Shown piece by piece: positions 24,726 through 33,270 of a stretch of DNA of 64,000 nt; the stretch's first letter is position 1; each line of letters begins with the position of its first letter. Under the pieces are notes generated by a model. It saw only the letters and a program-made list of their open reading frames with translations, made no database searches and had not been told where the DNA came from. The stretch is from Brevibacillus borstelensis (GTDB lineage Bacteria; Bacillota; Bacilli; Brevibacillales; Brevibacillaceae), in NCBI RefSeq assembly GCF_003710865.1, contig NZ_RHHO01000023.1, forward strand, positions 62,001-126,000. The letters are read 5' to 3'. The position numbers were made by a program, and so were the translations under genes.

Positions 24726-25163
24726 ATGGAACCAGTTGTTTTGCGCGGGCATCATTTGCTGTGTGTCCACGGTTTTCGCGGAATGGGATACAGTCCTGAC
24801 TTTGTTGTCAAAATGGGGGAGATTGTAGAGAGAATCCGCGACAATGAGCAAGACTTTCCGATTCAAGTCGTAAAAGGATTCGATGAAACGTGTCAAGTCT
24901 GTCCTCATAAAGGATCGACGCGCTGCGAAGCGGCTCCTGATTCGGAGGAGCATGTCCAAACGCTGGATCAAAATGTGTTTCGGCACCTGGGAATCACGCC
25001 AGGGGAGGTTTATCTCAAGTCGGAACTCGTGCAAAGGACACGCGAGAGAGTATCCCCAGATGATTTGGCCCATTTATGCGAGGGGTGCTCGTGGTTATCC
25101 TACGGTGTCTGCAAGGAGGGAATAACCGAGCTTCGCAAAGGAAAAAACCCTGAACCTTCCTAA
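24726..25163 (+). CDS. DUF1284 family protein with Cys clusters
   Basis: The 145-residue protein starts VVLRGHHLLCVHGFRGMGYS, the family's opening motif. It has two Cys clusters: C-QV-C-PHKGSTR-C around residues 57-68 and C-EG-C-SWLSYGV-C near residues 118-129. Together with Cys14 these seven Cys could bind an iron-sulfur cluster or zinc. DUF1284 proteins are widespread in Firmicutes and archaea and uncharacterised. ATG 24726 follows GGGAGGATGAAGG. Confidence 0.82.
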   Translation: MEPVVLRGHHLLCVHGFRGMGYSPDFVVKMGEIVERIRDNEQDFPIQVVKGFDETCQVCPHKGSTRCEAAPDSEEHVQTLDQNVFRHLGITPGEVYLKSELVQRTRERVSPDDLAHLCEGCSWLSYGVCKEGITELRKGKNPEPS

Positions 25164-25218
25164 TTTTTTCTGACGTGCTTCGAGGATTTGGGAAAGAAAG
25201 ATCAGGGAGGGAACGGCA

Positions 25219-25431
25219 ATGACGGAGGAAGAGTGGGGCATCCTCTACAAACTTGGCTTTCGCATGGAAGAAGGAAAAGTGAAACATCTCAAGCTGGGAG
25301 TCGTAAAAGAAATTGAGGATTTTTCGGGTTTTGATTCACTCTCGGAGTTGGAAGCATTCGCAAAGGAATGCTTGCGGACCCGATGCCTCGTAAACAAGCA
25401 GAAGAAACGCGATAAACGGCAAAGGGGTTGA
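25219..25431 (+). CDS. Hypothetical small protein (70 aa)
   Basis: The 70-residue charged protein has EEEWGILYKLGFRMEEGKVK at the start, FSGFDSLSELEAFAKECLRTRC in the middle and a basic tail (KQKKRDKRQRG). A GGGAGGG site stands before ATG 25219. The gap to the EcsC gene is only seven bases, so the two are probably one transcript. Function unknown. Confidence 0.6.
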   Translation: MTEEEWGILYKLGFRMEEGKVKHLKLGVVKEIEDFSGFDSLSELEAFAKECLRTRCLVNKQKKRDKRQRG

Positions 25432-25438
25432 ACGGATC

Positions 25439-26251
25439 GTGGAGCTTGAAGATCGAGTGACACTAACCCGTAAGTTGGATGAGGTAAGGAAATGGGAATC
25501 AGACCAGAACGATCTGTGGTTTTGGGAAAAGCTTGGGCGCCTCCCCTTTGTCTTTCTGGACCGGATCACGCCAAACGTGGTGCGGGACAAACTTGGCACA
25601 GCCGTCGACGAACTGGTTGCCTTTTTGGAGAACGGAGGGAAGTACCTGGTACGTGAGCGGGATATCCACACCCGCTTTCAGGAAGCGTTCCCGAGGAAGG
25701 ACGAGCAGTCGCTAGAAACGCTTCCGATCAATCAGCGTCCACTCGCGCAAATGGATAAAATCGCCGCAGAGCTGAGCGAGTCGCGTGCCACCTTTGCAGC
25801 CGTACAAGGAGCCACCACAGGCTTTGGCGGCATCTTTACGCTTGCAATCGACATTCCTCTGCTGCTGGGCACCTCGCTAAAGGTACTGCAGGAGATGGCG
25901 ATTTGCTACGGCTATGATCCGCAGGACAAGCGGGAGCGGCTGTTTATTGTCAAATGTCTGCAGTTCGCTTCCTCGGATATTGTAGGAAAGCAGGCGATCC
26001 TGGAGGAGCTGTCTTCTTTCGACAATCCTTCCAAAGAGCGGGATGTACTCTCTCAGCTTCAGGGCTGGCGAGAGGTAGTGGTGACCTACACGGAAAATTT
26101 CGGGTGGAAAAAGCTGTTTCAGATCGTACCGGTCGCGGGAATGCTCTTCGGCGCTTATCTGAATCGCTCGTCTGTCCGTGACGTGGCGGAGACGGGCATG
26201 ATGCTGTATCGCAAGAGAAGGATTCTCGAGCGGCTTGGCACGGAGGCGTAG
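25439..26251 (+). CDS. EcsC family protein
   Basis: The 270-residue protein has the EcsC domain: an N-terminal helical region (ELEDRVTLTRKLDEVRKWESDQND), then AAVQGATTGFGGIFTLAIDIPLLLGTSLKVLQEMAICYGYDP (residues ~120-161) with one or two hydrophobic segments, and KKLFQIVPVAGMLFGAYLNRSSV. EcsC is a poorly defined partner of the EcsAB ABC transporter in Bacillus; stand-alone paralogues such as this one are common. The start is GTG 25439 with AAGGGG about eleven bases before. It follows the 70-aa gene. Confidence 0.82.
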   Translation: MELEDRVTLTRKLDEVRKWESDQNDLWFWEKLGRLPFVFLDRITPNVVRDKLGTAVDELVAFLENGGKYLVRERDIHTRFQEAFPRKDEQSLETLPINQRPLAQMDKIAAELSESRATFAAVQGATTGFGGIFTLAIDIPLLLGTSLKVLQEMAICYGYDPQDKRERLFIVKCLQFASSDIVGKQAILEELSSFDNPSKERDVLSQLQGWREVVVTYTENFGWKKLFQIVPVAGMLFGAYLNRSSVRDVAETGMMLYRKRRILERLGTEA

Positions 26252-26376
26252 CTGTAGTGTGAACAAAAACCCAAATGGCCGAATCGGCCGAACAAATTGC
26301 CCAGCCAAACGCCGAACCGAATTATTGAACCGATTTTCTGAATTGCAACCGTCCAGATTAAGTGATGCTGCCGCTC

Positions 26377-26925
26377 CTACGTCGTCTCCAGCTCCTCGGC
26401 GGTAATGGCAAAGATCAGGTGATCCTCCCATTTACCGTTGATTTGCAAATAGCGAAGCGACAGTCCTTCTTCGCGAAATCGGTTTTTCGCAAGAACCTTG
26501 ATCGAGCCTGTATTGCGCGGCATGACCGCAGCTTGAACCCGGTGAAGCTTTGCTTCGGTAAACGCAAATCGGATGACTTCTCCTACTGCTCTGGTCATTA
26601 TTCCTTTGCCGTTATGAGATTGATCGAGGAAATAGCCGAGTGTAGCGTTTTGCCAGGCTCCGCGCACGATATTGGAGAGGTTGACGCGGCCGACGAGGGT
26701 TTGATCAGGGCCGACGAAAATGCCGAACGAATAGCCTGTCCCTTCGCGAAAGCTTCGCTCTGCCTCCTCCAACTGCTGGTACTGCGCTTCAATTGTGTAA
26801 AAAGAAGCGGGGCGGATGGGTTCAAAAGGCTGCAGAAATTGGTGGTTTTGTTGCCGCAAAGAGGCCAGGGCAGGGGCATCGCTTGCAGACAAGGGACGAA
26901 CAAGAAACGCAGAAGGTGCAAACAT
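26377..26925 (-). CDS. GNAT acetyltransferase, RimJ/RimL (ribosomal-protein-Ala-NAT) type
   Basis: The 182-residue protein has FLVRPLSASDAPALASLRQQNHQFLQPFEP at its start and LGYFLDQSHNGKGIMTRAVGEVIRFAFTEAKLHRVQAAVMPRNTGSIKVLAKNRFREEG, the RimJ/RimL pattern with acetyl-CoA loop Q-x-x-x-G-x-G/I. Members acetylate N-terminal Ala/Ser of ribosomal proteins or small amines. The start ATG 26925 lies twelve bases after AGGAGG; a CTG six bases after that site could be the real start. Confidence 0.85.
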   Translation of the reverse strand: MFAPSAFLVRPLSASDAPALASLRQQNHQFLQPFEPIRPASFYTIEAQYQQLEEAERSFREGTGYSFGIFVGPDQTLVGRVNLSNIVRGAWQNATLGYFLDQSHNGKGIMTRAVGEVIRFAFTEAKLHRVQAAVMPRNTGSIKVLAKNRFREEGLSLRYLQINGKWEDHLIFAITAEELETT

Positions 26926-27320
26926 CTTCAGGTTCAGCCTCCTATTCACATATAGGGTGGATGGAAAGTTTAGCATGAATCAGGACTGTTGAAAAGAGGG
27001 AAAAGGGAGTCGCTGACAATGCCGTCCAGCAGGAGCGGCCCACTCTCGATTCAACAGTTGCCACCGGGTACGGAATTTGGTACAGTACAGGGTAAGTAAA
27101 GCTGAACAATTGCATATTGCCTTCTAAATAGAGGCGCGCTGCGGATGAGTACTTCTTTTCATCAGGAATGGGGAAAGGGAAGAGGAGAAAAGGCCAAAGC
27201 GCCGAAGTTCTGGCCGCATCCCCATTGGCGGCAGGGCTGGGGTGCTCGTGAATAATGATCATCCTGTCATAGGAGAAGTTTCTCTTATGGAGCGCTATTT
27301 ACGTTTGCTTGTCCGGTATC
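26926..27320. other. Intergenic region upstream of the dap operon
   Basis: I see no supported gene. A minus-strand open frame here (26942-27262) has poor codon use and no ribosome site. The region should hold the promoter of the dap operon but no convincing -35/-10 pair was found. Confidence 0.45.
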
Positions 27321-27359
27321 AAAAAGCAATGAGTATAGCGTTTGCACTCATTGCTTTTT
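27321..27359 (+). terminator. Terminator/attenuator hairpin just upstream of dapH
   Basis: AAAAAGCAATGAGT (27321-27334) pairs perfectly with ACTCATTGCTTTTT (27346-27359). It lies 36 bases before the dapH start. As there is no supported gene immediately upstream, it looks like a premature terminator in the dap leader. Confidence 0.65.
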
Positions 27360-27395
27360 CTACATTCATTTCAAGAAAAGTGGAGGAGAAGTACT

Positions 27396-28106
27396 GTGAA
27401 CATGATGGATGCCAATGAAATTATCTCGTTTATTCAAAAAAGCGAAAAGAAAACGCCTGTAAAGGTATACCTCAAAGGGGATTTGGACGGCATCGACTTC
27501 GGTCCCAGCGCAAAAGCCTTTTTGAACGGCGGCACGGGAGTCGTTTTCGGGGAGTGGAAGGAAATCCAGCCTGTTCTGGAGCAGCATGCGGATAAAATCG
27601 CGGATTATGTAGTGGAGAGCGACCGCCGCAACTCTGCGATTCCGCTTTTGGATACAAAAAACATTCAGGCACGCATTGAGCCAGGCGCAATCATTCGCGA
27701 CCAGGTGAGCATCGGCAACAACGCTGTCATCATGATGGGAGCTTCCATCAACATCGGAGCCGTCATCGGAGAAGGCACCATGATCGACATGAACGTCGTC
27801 GTCGGCGGACGCGGAACGATCGGGAAAAATTGCCACATCGGCGCAGGTGCTGTCATTGCCGGCGTGATCGAACCGCCATCTGCGTCTCCGGTCGTTATCG
27901 AAGACGATGTCGTGGTAGGAGCAAATGCGGTCATTTTGGAAGGGGTTCGCGTCGGAAAAGGCTCCGTTGTAGCCGCAGGAGCTGTCGTTATCGAGGACGT
28001 TCCGCCGAATGTGGTAGTAGCTGGTACGCCCGCACGCATTATCAAGCAAATCGACGAAAAGACACGCTCCAAGACGGAGATCAAGCAGGAGCTGAGACAG
28101 CTGTAA
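27396..28106 (+). CDS. dapH: Tetrahydrodipicolinate N-acetyltransferase
   Basis: The 236-residue enzyme uses acetyl-CoA to acetylate tetrahydrodipicolinate, opening the acetylated lysine/diaminopimelate branch. It has an N-terminal domain ([28 protein letters not shown]) and a hexapeptide left-handed helix ([42 protein letters not shown]...). It ends [16 protein letters not shown], almost identical to B. subtilis DapH. GTG 27396 was chosen because GGAGGAG lies eight bases before it and the B. subtilis protein starts at the same place. dapH, the aminotransferase and dapL are separated by only 4-14 bases. Confidence 0.95.
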   Translation: MNMMDANEIISFIQKSEKKTPVKVYLKGDLDGIDFGPSAKAFLNGGTGVVFGEWKEIQPVLEQHADKIADYVVESDRRNSAIPLLDTKNIQARIEPGAIIRDQVSIGNNAVIMMGASINIGAVIGEGTMIDMNVVVGGRGTIGKNCHIGAGAVIAGVIEPPSASPVVIEDDVVVGANAVILEGVRVGKGSVVAAGAVVIEDVPPNVVVAGTPARIIKQIDEKTRSKTEIKQELRQL

Positions 28107-28120
28107 GGGAGAGGGTAGGC

Positions 28121-29332
28121 ATGGACTGGCGTTCGCTTGATCAACAATACATCGTCTCTACGTACAAAAGACTGCCGATCGCTATCGCCAAGGGCGAGGG
28201 AAATTACCTCTACGACACGAATGGCAAGGGATATCTCGATTTGTTTACCGGACTTGCCGTAAACGTGCTCGGCCACTCTCACCCGCGGATTATTCAGGCC
28301 CTGCGGGAGCAAGGGGAGCAATTTTTGCACATCTCCAATATTTTCCTCAATCCCCCTGCGATCAAGCTGGCGCAGAGGCTGATCGAGCATACCATCCCGG
28401 GGAAAGTCTTCTTTACCAATTCCGGAGCAGAAGCGACCGAGGCGGCTATCAAGCTGATTCACAAATGGACGGCTGCCGAAGGTACGGGACGCTCAGGCAT
28501 CGTGGTTCTGTCCAACAGCTTTCACGGCCGGACATTGGGAGCTCTTCGCCTGACCAGACAGCCTCACGTCTATCAGGATTTTCCTCAGCCCGATTTTCCG
28601 GTCTATGAGCTGAAGGCAGGAGACATTGATCAGCTTCGCGCTGTCTGTGAGGAACGCCGTCCTGCTGCCGTTTTGATGGAGCCGGTGCTGGGCTCGGGCG
28701 GTGTCGTCCCTCTGGCTGAAAGCTATTTGCAGGAAGTGGCGGCGATCTGCCAGGCGACAGGCACTTTGTTTGCAATGGATGAGATTCAGACAGGAATGGG
28801 ACGGACAGGCAAATTATTCGCTTTTCAACACGCTGCTGTGACACCGGACCTCATTCTTTTTGCCAAAGGAGTAGGGGGCGGGCTTCCGCTCGGGGGTGTC
28901 ATCGCAGGCGAAAAACTGCAAGACTTGTTCAAGCCGGGTGATCACGGCACCACGTTTGCGCCGTCACCGCTCTCTGCCGCCTTGGGGAATGCAGTTCTGG
29001 ACGAACTGTTGGACGCAGCGTTCCAAAGTCAATTGCAGGATGTGACGCAATACCTGTGGGATCGTTTGGAAGATCTGCGGGCAGCCTTTCCTGAGCAGCT
29101 GCAATCGCTTCGCGGAAAGGGAATGATGGTGGGAATCCCGCTCTCGGTTTCACCGGAGGAAGTAAGCCGGCTTCAGCAAAATTTGCTGGAGGAGGGGATT
29201 TTGGTCGATGTTACGCAAAAAACCATTGTCCGTTTGCTCCCGCCGCTTACGCTGACCCGCGGAGATGTCGATCGTTTTATGGAAGCCTTCACCCGCGAAA
29301 TGAGCCAGTTGGCGGCCGGAAAGGAGGCGTAG
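28121..29332 (+). CDS. Class-III PLP aminotransferase in the dap operon (ArgD-like; probable N-acetyl-diaminopimelate aminotransferase)
   Basis: The 403-residue fold-type I enzyme resembles acetylornithine aminotransferase. It has [27 protein letters not shown] near the start, [16 protein letters not shown] for PLP phosphate binding, [16 protein letters not shown] with the PLP-ring Asp, and the Schiff-base Lys249 in [14 protein letters not shown]. The start ATG 28121 follows GGGAGAGGG. Its place between dapH and dapL, with very short gaps, predicts that it makes N-acetyl-LL-diaminopimelate from N-acetyl-2-amino-6-oxopimelate using glutamate. Bacillus uses an unrelated class-I enzyme (PatA) for this step. 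ArgD activity is the alternative. Confidence 0.88.
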   Translation: MDWRSLDQQYIVSTYKRLPIAIAKGEGNYLYDTNGKGYLDLFTGLAVNVLGHSHPRIIQALREQGEQFLHISNIFLNPPAIKLAQRLIEHTIPGKVFFTNSGAEATEAAIKLIHKWTAAEGTGRSGIVVLSNSFHGRTLGALRLTRQPHVYQDFPQPDFPVYELKAGDIDQLRAVCEERRPAAVLMEPVLGSGGVVPLAESYLQEVAAICQATGTLFAMDEIQTGMGRTGKLFAFQHAAVTPDLILFAKGVGGGLPLGGVIAGEKLQDLFKPGDHGTTFAPSPLSAALGNAVLDELLDAAFQSQLQDVTQYLWDRLEDLRAAFPEQLQSLRGKGMMVGIPLSVSPEEVSRLQQNLLEEGILVDVTQKTIVRLLPPLTLTRGDVDRFMEAFTREMSQLAAGKEA

Positions 29333-29336
29333 CAGC

Positions 29337-30473
29337 GTGAGTGTTTCGACGTTTGTCCGTATCCGCAGAGATCTGCATCAAATTCCCGAGCCCGGGTTCG
29401 CGGAGTTCAAGACACAGCGTTACCTGCTCGATTATCTGGAGCAGCTCCCTGCAGAGCGGTTTGAGCTCAAGACATGGAAGACAGGCATTCTCGTAAAAGT
29501 GGCAGGCCGGAATCCGAAAAGAACGATCGCCTGGCGCGCGGACATGGACGGGCTTCCCATCACGGAAGAGACCTCCTATCCATTCCGCTCCAGGCACGAA
29601 GGGTATATGCACGCATGCGGACACGATATGCACATGGCGATTGGCCTCGGCATTCTGACGCATTTCGTCCATCATCCCATTGACGACGATCTCCTCTTTA
29701 TCTTCCAGCCTGCAGAAGAAGGACCTGGCGGAGCCAAGCCGATGATGGAGAGCGAGGAGTTTGGAGAATGGCGGCCGGATTGCATTTTTGCCCTGCACAT
29801 CGCTCCAGAGTATCCCGTAGGCCATATCGCGACAAAGCCAGGCATTCTGTTTGCCAACACATCCGAATTGATGATTGATCTGGTCGGAAAAGGCGGACAC
29901 GCGGCATTTCCGCATAAGGCAAACGACATGGTAGTCGCGGCAAGCCATCTGGTGACCCAGCTGCAGTCGGTCATCTCCCGCAATATTGATCCGCTGGATT
30001 CGGCTGTCATTACGGTCGGGAAGATTGAGGGAGGTACGCGGCAGAACATCATCGCGGAGAAGGCAAGACTGGAAGGGACGATCCGGACGTTTTCCACCGA
30101 TTCCATGACCCGGGTGAAGGACCGGATTGAAGCCCTGGTCAAAGGGGTGGAAGCGGGATTCGAGTGCAAGGCCGAGATCGATTACGGCTGCGGCTATGCT
30201 CAGGTGTACAATCACGAGGAAATGACCCTTCAGTTTATGGACTGGGTGAGGGGAAATCTGCCCGACGTCACCCTTGTACACTGCGCGGAAGCGATGACCG
30301 GTGAGGATTTTGGCTTTTTCTTGACCGAAATTCCCGGATTCCTGTTCTGGCTGGGAGCGGATACCCCTTATGGACTTCACCACTCCAAGATCGAGCCGGA
30401 TGAGCAGGCGATTGAAGTCGCCATCGACGTAGTGACCCGATATTTTACATGGCTCTCCGATCAGCAGGCATGA
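29337..30473 (+). CDS. dapL: N-acetyldiaminopimelate deacetylase
   Basis: The 378-residue M20-family amidohydrolase removes the acetyl group from N-acetyl-LL-diaminopimelate. Metal-site motifs are [14 protein letters not shown] (~residues 92-105), [13 protein letters not shown] (~123-135) with the catalytic Glu, and the C-terminal [17 protein letters not shown]. The dimerisation domain starts near residue 180 ([17 protein letters not shown]). AAGGAGG lies nine bases before GTG 29337. It is the last gene of the dap operon and is followed by a terminator. It is homologous to B. subtilis YkuR. Confidence 0.93.
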   Translation: MSVSTFVRIRRDLHQIPEPGFAEFKTQRYLLDYLEQLPAERFELKTWKTGILVKVAGRNPKRTIAWRADMDGLPITEETSYPFRSRHEGYMHACGHDMHMAIGLGILTHFVHHPIDDDLLFIFQPAEEGPGGAKPMMESEEFGEWRPDCIFALHIAPEYPVGHIATKPGILFANTSELMIDLVGKGGHAAFPHKANDMVVAASHLVTQLQSVISRNIDPLDSAVITVGKIEGGTRQNIIAEKARLEGTIRTFSTDSMTRVKDRIEALVKGVEAGFECKAEIDYGCGYAQVYNHEEMTLQFMDWVRGNLPDVTLVHCAEAMTGEDFGFFLTEIPGFLFWLGADTPYGLHHSKIEPDEQAIEVAIDVVTRYFTWLSDQQA

Positions 30474-30501
30474 CCGGATAAAACATGTGGATAAAAGCAG
30501 G

Positions 30502-30528
30502 AAAACGACCTCTTGGGGGTCGTTTTTC
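30502..30528 (+). terminator. Terminator of the dap operon
   Basis: AAAACGACC (30502-30510) pairs with GGTCGTTTT (30518-30526), followed by T residues. Confidence 0.82.
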
Positions 30529-30723
30529 TATTGTTTGGACATGATGTGACGTGCCTATTCCCGCCAAGCAGGCCATAGCTGTGGATGATGTGGATTTTGT
30601 GGATATCGCAGAAAAAACTTCGCGGGGCACCACAACTATTTGCTTGCTTGGGCGTATAAGAATATGGAAAGAAACACTGAGGAAAACAAGCGCTGAAGCG
30701 CAACGATACTGGAGGATTGAGTC

Positions 30724-31317
30724 ATGAAAAAAAGGTGGTTGTCTGCCCTGTTGGTGCTGACGGTTGCAGGTGTAGGGAGTACGGCCTTGGGCGAAGGCGC
30801 AATGCGCATTTTTCTGAGCGGCGAGCGCATTGTAAGCGATCTGCCCGGGTCTACGGCTTCTTCCATGGAAGAATTGGTGAATCGCTTGGGTGGATTCACA
30901 GAGTACGATCAGCGCTCGGGCAAAATGGAAATTATCAAGCCTAATGTGAATGTGCTTGTTCTTGAGGGAGTTCAGCAAAGCCGCAATAAAAATGTCGTCT
31001 TCAGCAACCCGATCAAAGGGTACAGCGACAAGGATGTCCCTCGCACGTTTAACGTCTTTGTCGAAGTAGACGAAGCCCCTTCGGCAAAGGATTTGCGCAT
31101 GCAAGTAGTATTGATTGGACCGGATGGAAAAGAAGTGGAGCAAAGTAAAGTCTGGAAATTCTCAACTCAAAACGGAAACAGCTTCTACTTCTCGGAACCG
31201 TTTGTCTCCACCAAGCTTGAGCAGTACGGGACCTACAAAGTGCAGGTGCAGATGAAAACCGAAAAGTTTGATCAGTATGTAACAGTAGGGGAAAACAGTT
31301 TTTCCGTGGGCAGATAA
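30724..31317 (+). CDS. Secreted hypothetical protein (197 aa)
   Basis: The 197-residue protein has a signal-peptide-like start (KKRWLSALLVLTVAGVGSTALG). Residues ~27-75 (MRIFLSGERIVSDLPGS...MEELVNRLGGFTEYDQRSGKMEII) resemble a copper-amine-oxidase N-terminal/stalk-type domain. The C-terminal half is beta-rich (VFVEVDEAPSAKDLRMQVVLIGPDGKEV, EQYGTYKVQVQMKTEKFDQYV). It is probably attached to or released from the cell wall. A GGAGG site precedes the ATG. Function unknown. Confidence 0.68.
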   Translation: MKKRWLSALLVLTVAGVGSTALGEGAMRIFLSGERIVSDLPGSTASSMEELVNRLGGFTEYDQRSGKMEIIKPNVNVLVLEGVQQSRNKNVVFSNPIKGYSDKDVPRTFNVFVEVDEAPSAKDLRMQVVLIGPDGKEVEQSKVWKFSTQNGNSFYFSEPFVSTKLEQYGTYKVQVQMKTEKFDQYVTVGENSFSVGR

Positions 31318-31338
31318 AATTATCTGGCTTGGATGCGT

Positions 31339-31367
31339 TTCCACATGACTTGTTAACGTGGTATAAT
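31339..31367 (+). promoter_or_regulatory. Candidate promoter of the DUF4912 gene
   Basis: TATAAT (31362-31367) with a weak TTCCAC box at 31339-31344, 17 bases upstream; the start codon is 69 bases downstream. Confidence 0.45.
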
Positions 31368-31435
31368 GATTACAAAACACAAGTTTTTTCATAATCCGCA
31401 AGCAAGTACATGAGAGAAAGGAACGATGGGAGCGA

Positions 31436-31798
31436 ATGGAGACAAATCCCCCGCGGTCATCCACCGACATTGACGGCCCGAGTATAACCATTGCCTGGCA
31501 AGATGAGCATTCGATCTTGGCCGAATGGCAAATGACAAAAGAGTTTGAGCAGGAAGTCGAGCGAAAATTCGCGATTCCATTTGCCGAACTGCCATTTGTA
31601 CTCCGCCTCTTCGATGTGACGGACCGCAACGAGATTCGTAATGACGGCACAGATCTGTATACAGACTTTGATATTAACCACCGGTCTTCAGAATGGATTC
31701 TTTATGGAGTGACACAGGGACTGAGATACTGTGTTGATCTGGGGATTCGGATGGTTGATGGCAGATTTTATTCGCTGTCGCGATCTCAACTGATTTGA
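31436..31798 (+). CDS. DUF4912-type protein
   Basis: The 120-residue protein has the DUF4912 pattern: ITIAWQDEHSILAEWQMTKEFEQEVERKF, FVLRLFDVTDRNEIRNDGTDLYTDFDINHRSSEWILYGVTQGLRYCVDLGIRMVDGRFYSLSRSQ. The family is thought to bind or sense something through a beta-rich fold but is uncharacterised. ATG 31436 has GGGAG close upstream; an alternative in another frame is too short. A terminator follows. Confidence 0.78.
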   Translation: METNPPRSSTDIDGPSITIAWQDEHSILAEWQMTKEFEQEVERKFAIPFAELPFVLRLFDVTDRNEIRNDGTDLYTDFDINHRSSEWILYGVTQGLRYCVDLGIRMVDGRFYSLSRSQLI

Positions 31799-31817
31799 TC
31801 AACGTACGCATAAGGCA

Positions 31818-31845
31818 AGGCTCTCCTTTGGGAGAGCCTTTTTTT
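31818..31845 (+). terminator. Terminator after the DUF4912 gene
   Basis: AAGGCTCTCC (31818-31827) pairs with GGAGAGCCTT (31831-31840), followed by TTTTT. Confidence 0.88.
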
Positions 31846-31852
31846 GCATTCG

Positions 31853-32488
31853 CTAAGGGATATTTCTCTGTTTGTCCAAAAGGCGCAGAGCGACAGCGAA
31901 TACAGCCCAGGCCGGCATCGGTTCATCCAGCTTTCCGAGCCATTCCGGTGAGGTGATCAAACCTTCTTTTAATGCGCGCAGCCCCAGCTCCTGCTTCCAC
32001 TCGGGGACGGACTTCTCTTCGGGGGCAAATTGATCGTACTGTGTCAAATGGTAGGTGCGTATCAGGTTGGTCAATTTTTCGGCGTACGCCGGATCCGTTG
32101 CGTAGCCCGCTTTTTGCAGCTCCTGTGCGGCTTCGGTGGGAGTGGATGCGAGGATGACACGCTTATACGCGGGCCGAAGCAAAAACGAAGCGTGGTCATC
32201 GATGGACTGTTGATAGGAATAGTAGGCTTTGAAGGCAGAGGGGCGAATAACCGTCTGGCCATTTTCCACCTCCCGGGAGTTGACCGTGACAGAACCGGCT
32301 GGTCCGCTTCCTTTGATCCCGAACAAATTATAGGAGTAGCGGCCGGTTGCGGCATCGGTTGGAACGTGCTTGCCCCAGCCGGATTCCAGAATGGCCTGGG
32401 CAATCGTGATCGAGGGGAAGATGCGATGCGTCAGATAAGATTGGCGGGCTGGCCCGGCTACAAAATGGATAAACACTTGTTGGTCCAT
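31853..32488 (-). CDS. Glucosaminidase-domain peptidoglycan hydrolase without signal peptide
   Basis: The 211-residue protein is a FlgJ/LytG-type N-acetylglucosaminidase domain: FPSITIAQAILESGWGKHVPTDAATGRYSYNLFGIKG with the catalytic Glu35, then FKAYYSYQQSIDDHASFLL and YKRVILASTPTEAAQELQKAGYATDPAYAEKLTNLI. A short C-terminal helical region with LITSPEWLGKLDEPMPAWAVFAVALRLL resembles a peptidoglycan- or phage-tail-associated helix pair. GGAGGAATG before ATG 32488 fixes the start. There is no signal peptide or membrane helix, so it needs lysis, a holin or another route to reach the wall. Confidence 0.8.
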   Translation of the reverse strand: MDQQVFIHFVAGPARQSYLTHRIFPSITIAQAILESGWGKHVPTDAATGRYSYNLFGIKGSGPAGSVTVNSREVENGQTVIRPSAFKAYYSYQQSIDDHASFLLRPAYKRVILASTPTEAAQELQKAGYATDPAYAEKLTNLIRTYHLTQYDQFAPEEKSVPEWKQELGLRALKEGLITSPEWLGKLDEPMPAWAVFAVALRLLDKQRNIP

Positions 32489-32605
32489 CGGGCATTCCTC
32501 CCAAAAGAAGGGTTGTGCTCTATTTTTATGAGAAAACAAGCAGAGCGGGGAAGGCTGCTGTCTCTCCTTTTAGAAAGAGCGGCAAATGTGGACAAAAACA
32601 GCCAG

Positions 32606-32636
32606 AAAATAAAAAACAGCCGGGAAATGCCGGCTG
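32606..32636 (-). terminator. Terminator of the DUF1885 gene
   Basis: On the minus strand CAGCCGG (32636-32630) and CCGGCTG (32623-32617) form the stem, followed by a T-rich tail (complement of 32606-32616). Confidence 0.75.
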
Positions 32637-32653
32637 CTGCTGCTCCAGGCGCT

Positions 32654-33082
32654 TTATGGCTTGCGCGGCTGGAAATATTGGATGCGGTTGTTAAAGAGGT
32701 GCAGCTCTGCTTTAAAATTGCGTGCAAGATAACGGCAAAATTCATTTGCCTTGCTCTTGTCGCCATGTGTTGCAGAGTCCGGCAGGGAAACTTGAATGTA
32801 AGAATGTTCTTTACCATTTTTCTCTCGTTTGCCAACTCCGATGATAATCGCCTTGTGAGTGCTCGGATCTTTGCCGCGAAGCAGCAGCCAGGAATCCTTG
32901 CCCTCGGGGCGTTCATCGATGACATAAGGGAAAGCGGCATCGGCGTAGGACCAGCCGAGTTGTTCACCGGTTTTTTTGGTCATGTCGACGTAGCGCAGCA
33001 ATTTTGCTTTGACTTCATCCAGAGATGCTTCAGTGGCTGTAGAGCCATCCACTAAATATATGTAGGCCGACTGCAGATTCAC
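32654..33082 (-). CDS. DUF1885 family protein
   Basis: The 142-residue protein reads NLQSAYIYLVDGSTATEASLDEVKAKLLRYVDMT at the start, followed by FPYVIDERPEGKDSWLLLRGKDPSTHKAIIIGVG and ending FKAELHLFNNRIQYFQPRKP. This is the Bacillales-specific DUF1885 family (alpha/beta fold, function unknown). The start is uncertain: GTG 33082 gives ten-base spacing from AGGAG; GTG 33094 overlaps that site. Confidence 0.78.
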   Translation of the reverse strand: MNLQSAYIYLVDGSTATEASLDEVKAKLLRYVDMTKKTGEQLGWSYADAAFPYVIDERPEGKDSWLLLRGKDPSTHKAIIIGVGKREKNGKEHSYIQVSLPDSATHGDKSKANEFCRYLARNFKAELHLFNNRIQYFQPRKP

Positions 33083-33270
33083 GTTTGCATTCACTCCTAG
33101 TCCCGGGAATCTCCTGCGTTAAGTGTAGCATTCCTGCCACTCTTTGGCAATGAATCATTCCCAGGGGGAAAACAATTGCGAGTTTTTTCAGAAAAGTGTA
33201 AAATGTATATACCATTTGCAGCGCGTTACAGCACTAGAGAACGACAAATGGATTGTGGAGGGAAGATACC

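Noticed and set aside
26277-26289. Palindrome GGCCGAATCGGCC between EcsC and GNAT genes
   Set aside because: Short, perfect but without context; probably a weak hairpin or chance in a convergent gap.
27247-27262. Fur-like half site (AATAATGATCATC) upstream of dapH
   Set aside because: Matches only part of the 19-bp box and lies far from a recognisable promoter.
26942-27262. 106-codon minus-strand frame upstream of dapH
   Set aside because: No family match, no ribosome site, and starts within the next gene's region.
27830-28120. N-terminal extension of the aminotransferase frame
   Set aside because: The frame is open upstream into dapH, but the extension is Arg-rich nonsense and the true start (28121) has a ribosome site and matches family length.
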